From Streptomyces sp. NBC_00078 (GTDB taxonomy: Bacteria > Actinomycetota > Actinomycetes > Streptomycetales > Streptomycetaceae): a stretch of 64,000 bases of DNA. This document shows, piece by piece, positions 40,533 through 48,652 of the stretch. Below the pieces are notes generated by a model, which was not told where the DNA came from, made no database searches, and saw only the letters and a list, made by a program, of their open reading frames with translations. Location: contig NZ_JAPELX010000001.1 in the NCBI RefSeq assembly GCF_026343335.1, positions 4,216,001-4,280,000 on the forward strand. The letters are read 5' to 3'. Numbering within the stretch: position 1 is the first letter of the stretch; every line of letters starts with the position of its first letter. The translations under genes and the position numbers were made by a program.

Positions 40533-41363
40533 ATGGCGGAGCGGCAGCACAGGGGCACGGTCGTCGCGGCAGGACTCATGGTCTGTGTCTGCATGGGGAC
40601 CGGCGGATGCTCCGGCACCCGCTCCGCCGCAGCGGACTCCCGCGCCTCGGACCCCGTCGAGGTCCTGCACCACGCCGCGAACACCCTGGTGGACTCGGGG
40701 ACATCGAAGGCCACCACGTCAATGGAGATGGCCACCGGCGGCACCCGCGTCACCATCCGCGGCAAGGGCGACTACGACTACCGCCGCCGGCTCGGCCGGC
40801 TGAAGGTACAGCTCCCGCAGACCCCGGCCGGCACCGCCGATCACCGGCCGATCACCGAACTCCTCACGCCCGGCGCCCTGTTCATGAAGAACCGGGGGGC
40901 GGGCGTGCCCGCCGACAAGTGGGTACGGGTCGACACGGCCGACCTCTCCGACGGCAACCTGGTGACCGGCGGCGTCACCGACCCGTACACCGCGGCCGAG
41001 TTGCTGCTCGGCACGCGCACCGCGACGTTCGTCGGCCGGACCGAGCTCGCGGGGGTCGCAGTGCGCCACTACCGCGGCACCGCCGACCTCGCGAGCGCGG
41101 CGAAGGCCGCCTCGGAAGGCGTCCGGGAGTCCCTGGCCACGGCGGCGAAAGGGTTCGCCACGGCCGAGGTCCCGTTCGACGTCTTCCTCGACGACCAGGG
41201 CCGCATCCGCAAGATCCGGCACCGCTTCAGCTTCGTCAACGGCCACCGCAAGGACACCGTCGCGGTCGCCTCGACGACACTGCTGTACGACTTCGGGGTC
41301 CGCGTCGACGTACGGTTGCCGGCGGCGAAGGACATCTACGCAGGGAAGATCGCCGAGCAGTAG
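40533..41363 (+). CDS. Predicted lipoprotein (LppX/LolA-like fold)
   Basis: A 276-aa exported protein. The signal peptide ends in a lipobox (MGTGG before Cys26), followed by a Ser/Ala linker and a beta-rich domain (TTSMEMATGGTRVTIRGKGDYDY, FVGRTELAGVAVRHYRGTAD) typical of LppX/LprG-like lipid-binding lipoproteins. Monocistronic between the small Cys protein and the 57-aa gene. Function inferred from fold. Confidence 0.78.
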   Translation: MAERQHRGTVVAAGLMVCVCMGTGGCSGTRSAAADSRASDPVEVLHHAANTLVDSGTSKATTSMEMATGGTRVTIRGKGDYDYRRRLGRLKVQLPQTPAGTADHRPITELLTPGALFMKNRGAGVPADKWVRVDTADLSDGNLVTGGVTDPYTAAELLLGTRTATFVGRTELAGVAVRHYRGTADLASAAKAASEGVRESLATAAKGFATAEVPFDVFLDDQGRIRKIRHRFSFVNGHRKDTVAVASTTLLYDFGVRVDVRLPAAKDIYAGKIAEQ

Positions 41364-41473
41364 GGCCGCGTGGTGGGTGACTCCGGGGGCGTCAAGAACT
41401 AGCCCGTCCGTGCCATGCGCGGTGTGTAGGCCGCTCCCTACTCTAGGAAGTCGGTAACGGCAGAGAAGAGGTG

Positions 41474-41647
41474 ATGCACGTGGCTCCGGTCGGCGGTACG
41501 GCAGTTCAGGACCACGTGGCCCTCGCCGAGATCGAGCTGTGCGGAGAGCTGATCATCGCGGCTTCGGCCGCCGAGGACCGGCTCAGCCTTGAGAGCATCG
41601 ACGAAGTGCTGAAAGTGACCGAAGAGCGTGACGCCTCCGGTGAGTAG
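41474..41647 (+). CDS. Small hypothetical protein, 57 aa
   Basis: A 57-aa soluble protein (VGGTAVQDHVALAEIELCGE, LIIAASAAEDRLSLESIDEVLKV) with a purine-rich site 5' of the ATG at 41474; an in-frame GTG at 41471 is also possible. It has the look of a conserved streptomycete peptide, acidic at its C-terminus. Convergent with csoR. Function unknown. Confidence 0.65.
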   Translation: MHVAPVGGTAVQDHVALAEIELCGELIIAASAAEDRLSLESIDEVLKVTEERDASGE

Positions 41648-41679
41648 TGCCCCGGAGGCGCCCCTTCGCCCGGTGGACG

Positions 41680-42036
41680 TCAGGTGCGCAGCAGCCGCCC
41701 GATCGCCTTCGTCGCCTCCTCGACCTTCGCCTCGACCTCGTCGCCGCCCTTGACCGCGGCATCGGCGACGCAGTGGCGCAGGTGTTCCTCCAGCAGCTGC
41801 AGCGCGAAGGACTGCAGGGCCTTGGTGGAGGCCGACACCTGGGTGAGTATGTCGATGCAGTAGACGTCCTCGTCGACCATCCGCTGCAGACCGCGGATCT
41901 GCCCCTCGATGCGGCGCAGGCGCTTGAGGTGCTCGTCCTTCTGCTTGTGATACCCGTGCGTCGCGCTCTGCGTACTGTGCGTACTGTGCGTGCTGTCGTC
42001 GGAGGGCGCCGTCGCGCCGGCCTCGGTGGTCGTCAT
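41680..42036 (-). CDS. csoR: CsoR, Cu(I)-responsive repressor
   Basis: A 118-aa all-helical repressor (DUF156) with Cu(I) ligands C60 (DVYCIDIL), H85 and C89 (EEHLRHCV) in the C-x24-H-x3-C pattern of CsoR. A His-rich N-terminal tail (STHSTHSTQSATHGYH) may also bind metal. A matching operator palindrome lies 26 bp upstream. No copZ or copA gene is adjacent, so its regulon is elsewhere. Confidence 0.92.
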   Translation of the reverse strand: MTTTEAGATAPSDDSTHSTHSTQSATHGYHKQKDEHLKRLRRIEGQIRGLQRMVDEDVYCIDILTQVSASTKALQSFALQLLEEHLRHCVADAAVKGGDEVEAKVEEATKAIGRLLRT

Positions 42037-42061
42037 CGCGTCCTCCCGCAAGACGTGCGGA

Positions 42062-42084
42062 CATATACCCCAGGTGGGTATATG
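42062..42084. promoter_or_regulatory. CsoR operator
   Basis: CATATACCC-CAGGT-GGGTATATG, perfect 9-bp arms with a 5-bp spacer, matching the known CsoR consensus (TACCC-N5-GGGTA). It overlaps the csoR promoter region. Confidence 0.85.
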
Positions 42085-42260
42085 GTATCGAACTTTGCTG
42101 GGTATAGGGCCCTTGGCCAACGCCTGAACCTGACCCCCGTACCGCCCCCGTGCCGATCACTCTGCCCGATGGGCGACACTGGAGGACGGCCCATTAGCCG
42201 TGGCCGAATGATGCGCCTAGCATCAGCCTGACCGAAACCGATGCATCCCGAGGACCCCAC

Positions 42261-42881
42261 GTGCGCTTTCGTCTGACCCCCAGGGAGACGAGCTTCTATG
42301 ACATGTTCGCCGCATCCGCGGACAACATCGTCACGGGCTCGAAGCTCCTGATGGAACTGCTCGGGGCGGACACCGCCGGCCGGGCCGAGATCGCAGAGCG
42401 TATGAGGGCAGCGGAACACGCGGGTGACGACGCCACGCACGCGATCTTCCACCAGCTGAACTCCTCGTTCATCACGCCCTTCGACCGCGAGGACATCTAC
42501 AAGCTCGCGTCGTCCCTCGACGACATCATGGACTTCATGGAGGAGGCCGTCGACCTGGTCGTCCTCTACAACGTCGAGGAGCTCCCCAAGGGCGTCGAGC
42601 AGCAGATCGAGGTGCTCTCGCGGGCGGCCGAGCTGACCGCCGAGGCCATGCCGAACCTGCGCACCATGGACAACCTGACCGAGTACTGGATCGAGGTCAA
42701 CCGCCTGGAGAACCAGGCCGACCAGATCCACCGCAAACTCCTCGCGCATCTCTTCAACGGCAAGTACGAAGCCATCGAGGTGCTCAAGCTCAAGCAGATC
42801 GTGGACGTGCTGGAAGAGGCCGCCGACGCTTTCGAGCACGTGGCGAACACGGTGGAGACCATCGCCGTCAAGGAGTCCTGA
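42261..42881 (+). CDS. Pit accessory protein (PhoU-like, DUF47)
   Basis: A 206-aa PhoU-fold protein (DMFAASADNIVTGSKLLMELL, EDIYKLASSLDDIMDFMEEAVDL, NQADQIHRKLLAHLF) of the DUF47 family that accompanies low-affinity phosphate transporters and is thought to gate them. GTG start at 42261. Seven bp precede the pitH ATG, so the two are one operon. Confidence 0.9.
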   Translation: MRFRLTPRETSFYDMFAASADNIVTGSKLLMELLGADTAGRAEIAERMRAAEHAGDDATHAIFHQLNSSFITPFDREDIYKLASSLDDIMDFMEEAVDLVVLYNVEELPKGVEQQIEVLSRAAELTAEAMPNLRTMDNLTEYWIEVNRLENQADQIHRKLLAHLFNGKYEAIEVLKLKQIVDVLEEAADAFEHVANTVETIAVKES

Positions 42882-42888
42882 CTCCTCC

Positions 42889-43887
42889 ATGGACACCTTT
42901 GCTCTGGTCGTGACCATCGCGGTCGCGCTCTTCTTCACGTACACCAACGGCTTCCACGACTCGGCGAACGCGATCGCCACGTCCGTCTCCACTCGGGCGC
43001 TCACGCCCCGGGCCGCGCTGGCGATGGCGGCTGTGATGAACCTCGCCGGAGCCTTCCTCGGCTCCGGGGTCGCCAAGACGGTCAGCGAGGGCCTGATCGA
43101 GACGCCCGCGGGCTCGAAGGGGATGGGCATCCTCTTCGCCGCGCTGGTCGGTGCCATCGTCTGGAACCTGGTCACCTGGTACTTCGGCCTTCCCTCTTCC
43201 TCCTCCCACGCGCTGTTCGGCGGCATGGTGGGCGCCGCGCTGGCCAGCGGCACCGGGGTGATCTGGAGCGGCGTCCTCGACAAGGTCGTCATCCCGATGT
43301 TCGTCTCCCCGGTCGTCGGCCTGCTCGTCGGCTATCTGGTGATGGCGGCCATCATGTGGATCTTCCGACGGTCCAACCCGCACAAGGCCAAGCGCGGCTT
43401 CCGGATAGCGCAGACGGTGTCCGCGGCCGGCATGGCACTGGGCCATGGCCTCCAGGACGCCCAGAAGACCATGGGTGTCGTGGTGATGGCCCTGGTGATT
43501 TCCGGCCACGGGACCTACAACGACCCGATTCCGGTCTGGGTGAAGATCGTCTGCGCCGTGATGCTCTCGCTGGGCACGTACGCGGGCGGCTGGCGCATCA
43601 TGCGCACGCTGGGCCGGAAGATCATCGAGCTCGACCCTCCGCAGGGCTTCGCCGCGGAGACGACCGGTGCGGCGATCATGTTCACCACCGCCTACCTCTT
43701 CAAGGCCCCGGTCTCGACGACCCACGTCATCACCTCGGCGATCATGGGCGTCGGCGCCACGAAGCGCGTGAAGGCCGTGCGCTGGGGCGTCGCCAAGAAC
43801 ATCGTCATGGGCTGGTTCATCACGATGCCGGCGGCGGCGCTGGTAGCAGCGGGAGCATTCAGCGTCGTGAACCTCGCGTTCCTGTAG
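42889..43887 (+). CDS. pitH: Low-affinity phosphate transporter (PiT family)
   Basis: A 332-aa PiT transporter that imports phosphate, probably with a divalent metal. Conserved motifs: N-terminal TNGFHDSANAIATSVSTRAL, GLPSSSSHALFGGMVGAAL, and the C-terminal PVSTTHVITSAIMGVG repeat. About ten membrane helices. Beside csoR, as in other streptomycetes where it is called pitH2. Followed by an interspersed repeat and a terminator. Confidence 0.93.
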   Translation: MDTFALVVTIAVALFFTYTNGFHDSANAIATSVSTRALTPRAALAMAAVMNLAGAFLGSGVAKTVSEGLIETPAGSKGMGILFAALVGAIVWNLVTWYFGLPSSSSHALFGGMVGAALASGTGVIWSGVLDKVVIPMFVSPVVGLLVGYLVMAAIMWIFRRSNPHKAKRGFRIAQTVSAAGMALGHGLQDAQKTMGVVVMALVISGHGTYNDPIPVWVKIVCAVMLSLGTYAGGWRIMRTLGRKIIELDPPQGFAAETTGAAIMFTTAYLFKAPVSTTHVITSAIMGVGATKRVKAVRWGVAKNIVMGWFITMPAAALVAAGAFSVVNLAFL

Positions 43888-43961
43888 CGCAATTCCCGGC
43901 CGCGCGGGCTCGCGTTGCGGCGCGGGTTTCCTTTCCCTGGCGGGCTTGCGTTGCCTCCTCT

Positions 43962-44036
43962 CAGCCCATCCGGCGCTTGAGGACGAGGCCGAAGGCCGAT
44001 CAGGGGTCTGAGGGCGAAGCCCCAGGGACGCGCACC
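43962..44036 (-). repeat. Interspersed streptomycete repeat, copy 2
   Basis: Inverted copy of the element at 25082-25157: the minus strand reads GCGCGTCCCTGGGGCTTCGC... CCTCGTCCTCAAGCGCCGG with scattered differences. It lies between convergent pitH and pstB, like copy 1 between mshD and 25176. Confidence 0.8.
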
Positions 44037-44093
44037 CCCACCCACCCGCACAAACCCCACGCCCCGCGCCCCGCGCCCCCACACAATGACGAC

Positions 44094-44124
44094 GGGCCCG
44101 CCCCCGAAAAACGGGGGCGGGCCC
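44094..44124. terminator. Bidirectional terminator between pitH and pstB
   Basis: 13-bp perfect stem GGGCCCGCCCCCG / CGGGGGCGGGCCC with an AAAAA loop. Confidence 0.88.
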
Positions 44125-44180
44125 TTCACCGTCCCCACGGTGGCACCGCCATGCAGCACCGCGGGGGGTCCGGTCACGGC

Positions 44181-44957
44181 CTAGCCGAAGCGGCCGGAAA
44201 TGTAGTCCTCGGTCGCCTGGACCGACGGGTTGGAGAAGATGCGCTCCGTGTCGTCGATCTCGATCAGCTTGCCGGGCTGGCCGACCGCCGCGAGGTTGAA
44301 GAAGGCCGTACGGTCCGAGACACGCGCCGCCTGCTGCATGTTGTGCGTCACGATGACAATCGTGAAGCGCTCCTTCAGCTCACCGATCAGGTCCTCGATG
44401 GCGAGCGTGGAGATCGGGTCAAGGGCGGAGCAGGGCTCGTCCATGAGCAGCACCTTCGGCTCGACCGCGATCGCGCGGGCGATGCACAGACGCTGCTGCT
44501 GACCACCGGACAGACCCGAGCCGGGCTTGTTCAGGCGGTCCTTGACCTCGTTCCAGAGGTTCGCGCCCTTGAGCGACTTCTCCACGACGTCGCTGAGTTC
44601 GCTCTTCTTGTACGAGCCGTTGAGGCGCAGGCCGGCCGCCACGTTGTCGAAGACGGACATCGTGGGGAACGGGTTGGGACGCTGGAAGACCATGCCGACC
44701 TCGCGCCGCACGGCCACGGGGTCGACCCCGGCGCCGTACAGGTTCTCGTCGTCGAGCATGACCTTGCCCTCGACCCGGCCGCCCGACGTCACCTCGTGCA
44801 TCCGGTTGAGGGTGCGCAGGAAGGTGGACTTGCCGCAGCCGGACGGGCCGATGAAGGCCGTGACGGTGCGGGGCTCGACGGTCATCGAGATGTCCTCGAT
44901 GGCCCGGAAGGAGCCGTAGTAGGCGCTGAGGCCGCTGACGTCAATTCGCTTGGCCAT
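44181..44957 (-). CDS. pstB: Phosphate ABC transporter ATP-binding protein
   Basis: A 258-aa ATPase of the high-affinity phosphate transporter: Walker A GPSGCGKST, signature LSGGQQQRLC, Walker B VLLMDEPCSALDP, H-loop VTHNMQQAARVSD, and the PstB-specific GMVFQRPNPFPTMSVFDNV. ATG 44957 gives the usual MAKRIDVSG start; a GTG at 44966 is an alternative. Last gene of pstSCAB. Confidence 0.95.
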   Translation of the reverse strand: MAKRIDVSGLSAYYGSFRAIEDISMTVEPRTVTAFIGPSGCGKSTFLRTLNRMHEVTSGGRVEGKVMLDDENLYGAGVDPVAVRREVGMVFQRPNPFPTMSVFDNVAAGLRLNGSYKKSELSDVVEKSLKGANLWNEVKDRLNKPGSGLSGGQQQRLCIARAIAVEPKVLLMDEPCSALDPISTLAIEDLIGELKERFTIVIVTHNMQQAARVSDRTAFFNLAAVGQPGKLIEIDDTERIFSNPSVQATEDYISGRFG

Positions 44958-45006
44958 GGAAATCACTGCTTCTTTCGAGGGGGAATCTGGTCGCTGTATG
45001 GCCGCG

Positions 45007-46068
45007 TCAGCGACCGGACTTCGGGGCCTTCCAGCGGGCGATGGCCCGGGCCCCGAGGTTGAGGATCATCACGAAGGCGATCAGCGTGAGCGACGCCGCC
45101 CAGGCTCGGTCGTACGCCGCGTTCGCGCCTGCGCTCTGCGAGTACTGCTGATAGATGTACAGCGGCAGCGACTGCTGCGCACCCTCGAACGGGTTGTTGT
45201 TGATGAACCGGTTGCCGAACACCAGCAGCAGCACCGGTGCGGTCTCACCGGCGATACGGGCGATCGCCAGCATGATGCCGGTCGTGATGCCGCCGATGGA
45301 GGTCGGCAGGACCACTTTCAGGATGGTGCGCCACTTCGGGATGCCGAGCGCGAGGGACGCCTCACGCAGCTCGTTCGGGACGAGCTTGAGCATCTCCTCC
45401 GTGGAGCGCACGACCACCGGCATCATCAGGATGGCCAGGGCCAGCGAACCCGCGAAGCCGAAGGGCTCCATGTCGAAGATCAGCATCAGCGACAGGATGA
45501 ACAGGCCCGCGACGATCGACGGGACGCCGGTCATCACGTCGACGAAGAAGGTGATGGCCCGGGAGAGACCTCCGCGGCCGTACTCCACGAGGTAGACCGC
45601 GGTGAGCACACCGATCGGCGCGGCGATCACCGTGGCGAGGCCGACCTGCTCCAGGCTGCCGATGATGGCGTGGTAGATGCCACCGCCCGGCTGGGAGTCG
45701 GCGACCACACCCATCGAGTGGGTCAGGAAGTAGATGTCGAGGACCTTCACACCGCGCGAGACAGTGGTCCACACCAGGGAGACCAGCGGCACGACGGCGA
45801 GCAGGAAGGCGACCCAGACCAGAGCGGTCGCGATGCGGTCCTTGGCCTGACGGCCGCCCTCGACGCCCGCGGCGATGCCGTACGTGGCGATGAGGAAGAG
45901 GAGGCCGGCGATCAGGCCCCACTGGACCTTGCTGTCGAGCCCTGCGACGAGGCCGATGCCGACGGCCACGGCCACGGAGCCGGCGGCGATCGCCCACGGC
46001 GACCACCTCGGCAGCGAGGCGCCACGCAGGCTGTTGGGGCGCTCATCGGTAATGGCGGCGTTGCTCAT
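45007..46068 (-). CDS. pstA: Phosphate ABC transporter permease PstA
   Basis: A 353-aa permease with eight or so helices and the EAA coupling loop LREASLALGIPKWRTILKVVLP. Longer N-terminus than E. coli PstA, including two extra helices typical of actinobacteria. Starts by ATGA overlap with pstC. Confidence 0.93.
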   Translation of the reverse strand: MSNAAITDERPNSLRGASLPRWSPWAIAAGSVAVAVGIGLVAGLDSKVQWGLIAGLLFLIATYGIAAGVEGGRQAKDRIATALVWVAFLLAVVPLVSLVWTTVSRGVKVLDIYFLTHSMGVVADSQPGGGIYHAIIGSLEQVGLATVIAAPIGVLTAVYLVEYGRGGLSRAITFFVDVMTGVPSIVAGLFILSLMLIFDMEPFGFAGSLALAILMMPVVVRSTEEMLKLVPNELREASLALGIPKWRTILKVVLPTSIGGITTGIMLAIARIAGETAPVLLLVFGNRFINNNPFEGAQQSLPLYIYQQYSQSAGANAAYDRAWAASLTLIAFVMILNLGARAIARWKAPKSGR

Positions 46069-47069
46069 GCGTTGGCCCCCGAGTACTCCTTGCGGCGGGC
46101 GATGATCATGCGGGCCGCGCCGTTGACCAGCAGGGTGATGACGAACAGGACCAGACCGGAGGCGATCAGCGCGTCACGGCCGAACTCGTCCGCCTCGCCG
46201 AACTTGCTGGCGATGTTCTGGGCGAAGGTGCCGCCGCCCGGGTTGAGCAGGCTGGCGTGGATCAGGAAGTCGGGGGAGAGCACGGTGGCCACGGCCATCG
46301 TCTCGCCGAGCGCGCGCCCCAGGCCCAGCATCGAGGCGGAGATCACGCCCGAGCGGCCGAAGGGGATGACGGCCATGCGAATGACCTCCCAGCGCGTGGC
46401 GCCGAGGGCAAGGGCCGCCTCCTCGTGCATCTGCGGGACCTGGCGGAAGACCTCGCGGCTCACGTTGGTGATGATCGGCAGGATCATGATCGAGAGCAGG
46501 ATGCCGACGGTGAGCATCGAGCGCGGGGCGCCCTCTTCCCAGGAGAAGACGCCGGTCCAGCCGAGGTAGTCGTTGAGCCAGCCGAAGAGGCCGTTCATGT
46601 GCGGTACGAGGATCAGCGCGCCCCACAGGCCGTACACGATGGACGGCACGGCGGCGAGCAGGTCGATCACGTACGCGATGGGACCGCGCAGCGTGCGCGG
46701 GGCGTAGTGCGTGAGGAACAGCGCGATGGCCACGGCGATCGGGACCGCGATGACCATGGCGATGATCGAGGAGATCACCGTGCCGTAGGCCAGGACGGCG
46801 ATGCCGAAGGTCGGCGGGTTGAGGCTGGTGTTCCACTCGAAGGTGGTGAGGAAGTTGCCGTGGTCCTTGCTGATGGCGAGGGAGGCACGGTAGGTGAGGA
46901 AGACCGCGATCGCGGCCATGACCACCAACAGGAAGATGCCCGACCCACGGGAGAGACCGAGGAAGATCCGGTCACCGGGTCGGGTGGCGCCGCGGGCTGC
47001 ACGCTTTTCTTCGGCGGAGGGCTGCGGGCTGGGGGGAGGAGCGTCGGTTATCTGGGTGGAAGTGTCCAT
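46065..47069 (-). CDS. pstC: Phosphate ABC transporter permease PstC
   Basis: A 334-aa permease with an N-terminal cytoplasmic tail, about six helices and the coupling loop MHEEAALALGATRWEVIRMAVIP. ATG 47069 gives MDTSTQIT. It is separated from pstS by a strong hairpin. Confidence 0.93.
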   Translation of the reverse strand: MDTSTQITDAPPPSPQPSAEEKRAARGATRPGDRIFLGLSRGSGIFLLVVMAAIAVFLTYRASLAISKDHGNFLTTFEWNTSLNPPTFGIAVLAYGTVISSIIAMVIAVPIAVAIALFLTHYAPRTLRGPIAYVIDLLAAVPSIVYGLWGALILVPHMNGLFGWLNDYLGWTGVFSWEEGAPRSMLTVGILLSIMILPIITNVSREVFRQVPQMHEEAALALGATRWEVIRMAVIPFGRSGVISASMLGLGRALGETMAVATVLSPDFLIHASLLNPGGGTFAQNIASKFGEADEFGRDALIASGLVLFVITLLVNGAARMIIARRKEYSGANA

Positions 47070-47158
47070 CGGGTTCTCCGGTCTGCGGAACCGCACGCGA
47101 GGTGCGGCTCTGCGAAGCCGTACACGACATACGGCTCATGGCGGCGGTGCACCGGACG

Positions 47159-47199
47159 GTGCGGTCCGGTCCCGGGGCGGGCCCGGGACCGGACCGCAC
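47159..47199 (-). terminator. Intra-operon hairpin between pstS and pstC
   Basis: 17-bp perfect stem GTGCGGTCCGGTCCCGG / CCGGGACCGGACCGCAC with a 7-nt loop, 8 bp past the pstS stop. It probably terminates or stabilises most pstS transcripts, giving excess PstS. Confidence 0.8.
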
Positions 47200-47206
47200 G
47201 CTCAGA

Positions 47207-48334
47207 TCAGCTAAGGCCCTCGATGGTGGTACGGACCTTGGAGATGATGTCGGCGGGGATGGGGGCGTACTTCAGGTTGGCCAGGACGCCCTGGCCGTCC
47301 TCGGAGGCGATGTAGCGCAGGAACGCCTTGGTCGCCGGGAGGGTGTCGGCCTTGTTGCCCTTGTCACACGCGATCTCGTACGTGACCAGGGTGATCGGGT
47401 AGGCGCCGTCGGCCTTGGTCGCGTAGTTCAGCTGGAGCGACAGGTCCTTGCCCGTGCCCACGATCTTCGCGTCGGCGATGGCCTTGGAGGCGGCGTCGCT
47501 GCTCGGGGCGACCGGCGCGCTGGCGCCCGTGTTGATGCTGACGGCCTTCATGCCGTCGGCGACGTAGGAGAGCTCGAAGTAACCGATGGCGCCGTTGGTC
47601 TGCTTGACCTGGGCGGCCACACCGGAGGACTGCGCGGCGGACTGGCCGCCCTTGGCCTGCCAGGCCTTACCGCCCGAGTACGTCCAGTCGCTCGGGGAGG
47701 CGGCCTTGAGGTACTTGGTGAAGTTGTCCGTGGTGCCGGACTCGTCCGAGCGGTGGAACGCCTGGATCTTGAGGTCGGGAAGCTTCGCGCTGGGGTTCAG
47801 CTTCTTGATCGCCGGGTCGTTCCACTTGGTGATCTTGCTGTCGAAGATCTGCGCAAGGGTCTTGGCGTCCAGGACCAGGTTGTCCATGCCGGAGAGGTTG
47901 TAACCGACCGCGATCGGGCCGCCGACCATCGGAAGGTCGATGCCCTGACCGCCGGAGCAGACCTTCTTGGAGGCCGTGACCTCTTCGGGCTTCAGCGCCG
48001 AGTCGGAACCGGCGAAGGCGAGCTGGCCCTGGGTGAAGGAGGTGACACCCGCGCCGGAGCCGCCGGCCTTGTAGTTGATCTGCACACCGCAGGCCTTGGA
48101 GAACTGCGCCACCCAGGCGTCGATGGCGTTCTTCTGCGCGGACGAGCCGTCCGACAGCAGCTGGCCCTTGGCGTTGTCGCACTTGATCGAGCTGGCGGCG
48201 CCGGTGGCGGAGGCGCTGCTGCCGCCGTCGCTGCCGCTGGTGTCGTCCGAGCCGCACGCCGTGAGGACCAGGGCGCTCGAGGCGGCGATGGCACCGAGGG
48301 CGATGGCCCGCCGATTCATGCGCTGAAGCTTCAC
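47207..48334 (-). CDS. pstS: Phosphate-binding lipoprotein PstS
   Basis: A 375-aa periplasmic-type binding protein anchored as a lipoprotein: signal peptide with lipobox LTAC (Cys27), Ser/Gly linker, then the phosphate-binding fold with AGSDSAL, NLSGMDNLVLD and HRSDESGTTDNFTKYL. GTG 48334 (MKLQRMNRRA) is chosen as in other streptomycetes. A PHO box of 11-bp repeats lies 125 bp upstream. Confidence 0.95.
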   Translation of the reverse strand: MKLQRMNRRAIALGAIAASSALVLTACGSDDTSGSDGGSSASATGAASSIKCDNAKGQLLSDGSSAQKNAIDAWVAQFSKACGVQINYKAGGSGAGVTSFTQGQLAFAGSDSALKPEEVTASKKVCSGGQGIDLPMVGGPIAVGYNLSGMDNLVLDAKTLAQIFDSKITKWNDPAIKKLNPSAKLPDLKIQAFHRSDESGTTDNFTKYLKAASPSDWTYSGGKAWQAKGGQSAAQSSGVAAQVKQTNGAIGYFELSYVADGMKAVSINTGASAPVAPSSDAASKAIADAKIVGTGKDLSLQLNYATKADGAYPITLVTYEIACDKGNKADTLPATKAFLRYIASEDGQGVLANLKYAPIPADIISKVRTTIEGLS

Positions 48335-48458
48335 TTGAAAGAGTTCCTTCCAGGAGCCGCCGTCCTGAATACGGCGGCGTGCGGAGTAGAAGTCCGGTTT
48401 GACGGGCGTCACGCCCGCAGAGGCGGGACCCACATCAGGTAAGGCCGAAAGTAGGCAG

Positions 48459-48502
48459 ATCAGGTGAAGGCACCTATGGCCGTAAATGAACGGGAGGTGA
48501 AC
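48459..48502 (-). promoter_or_regulatory. PHO box of pstS
   Basis: On the minus strand four 11-bp units: GTTCACCTCCC, GTTCATTTACG, GCCATAGGTGC, CTTCACCTGAT. The first two match the streptomycete PhoP direct-repeat consensus (GTTCAC-N5); the third is degenerate. Confidence 0.85.
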
Positions 48503-48652
48503 CCCTGCAGTCGGTGTGGTTAGGTCACGGAATGCTCACGGGGAGAGCACATGAGGGTTCCGGCCTCACGGTGACACAGGGGTGACACTTCCCCTGGAAC
48601 CCAGGGGGTCGGCGAGCCGTCTCGTTCCCCGAGAGCCATCGGGAGGCGCAAC

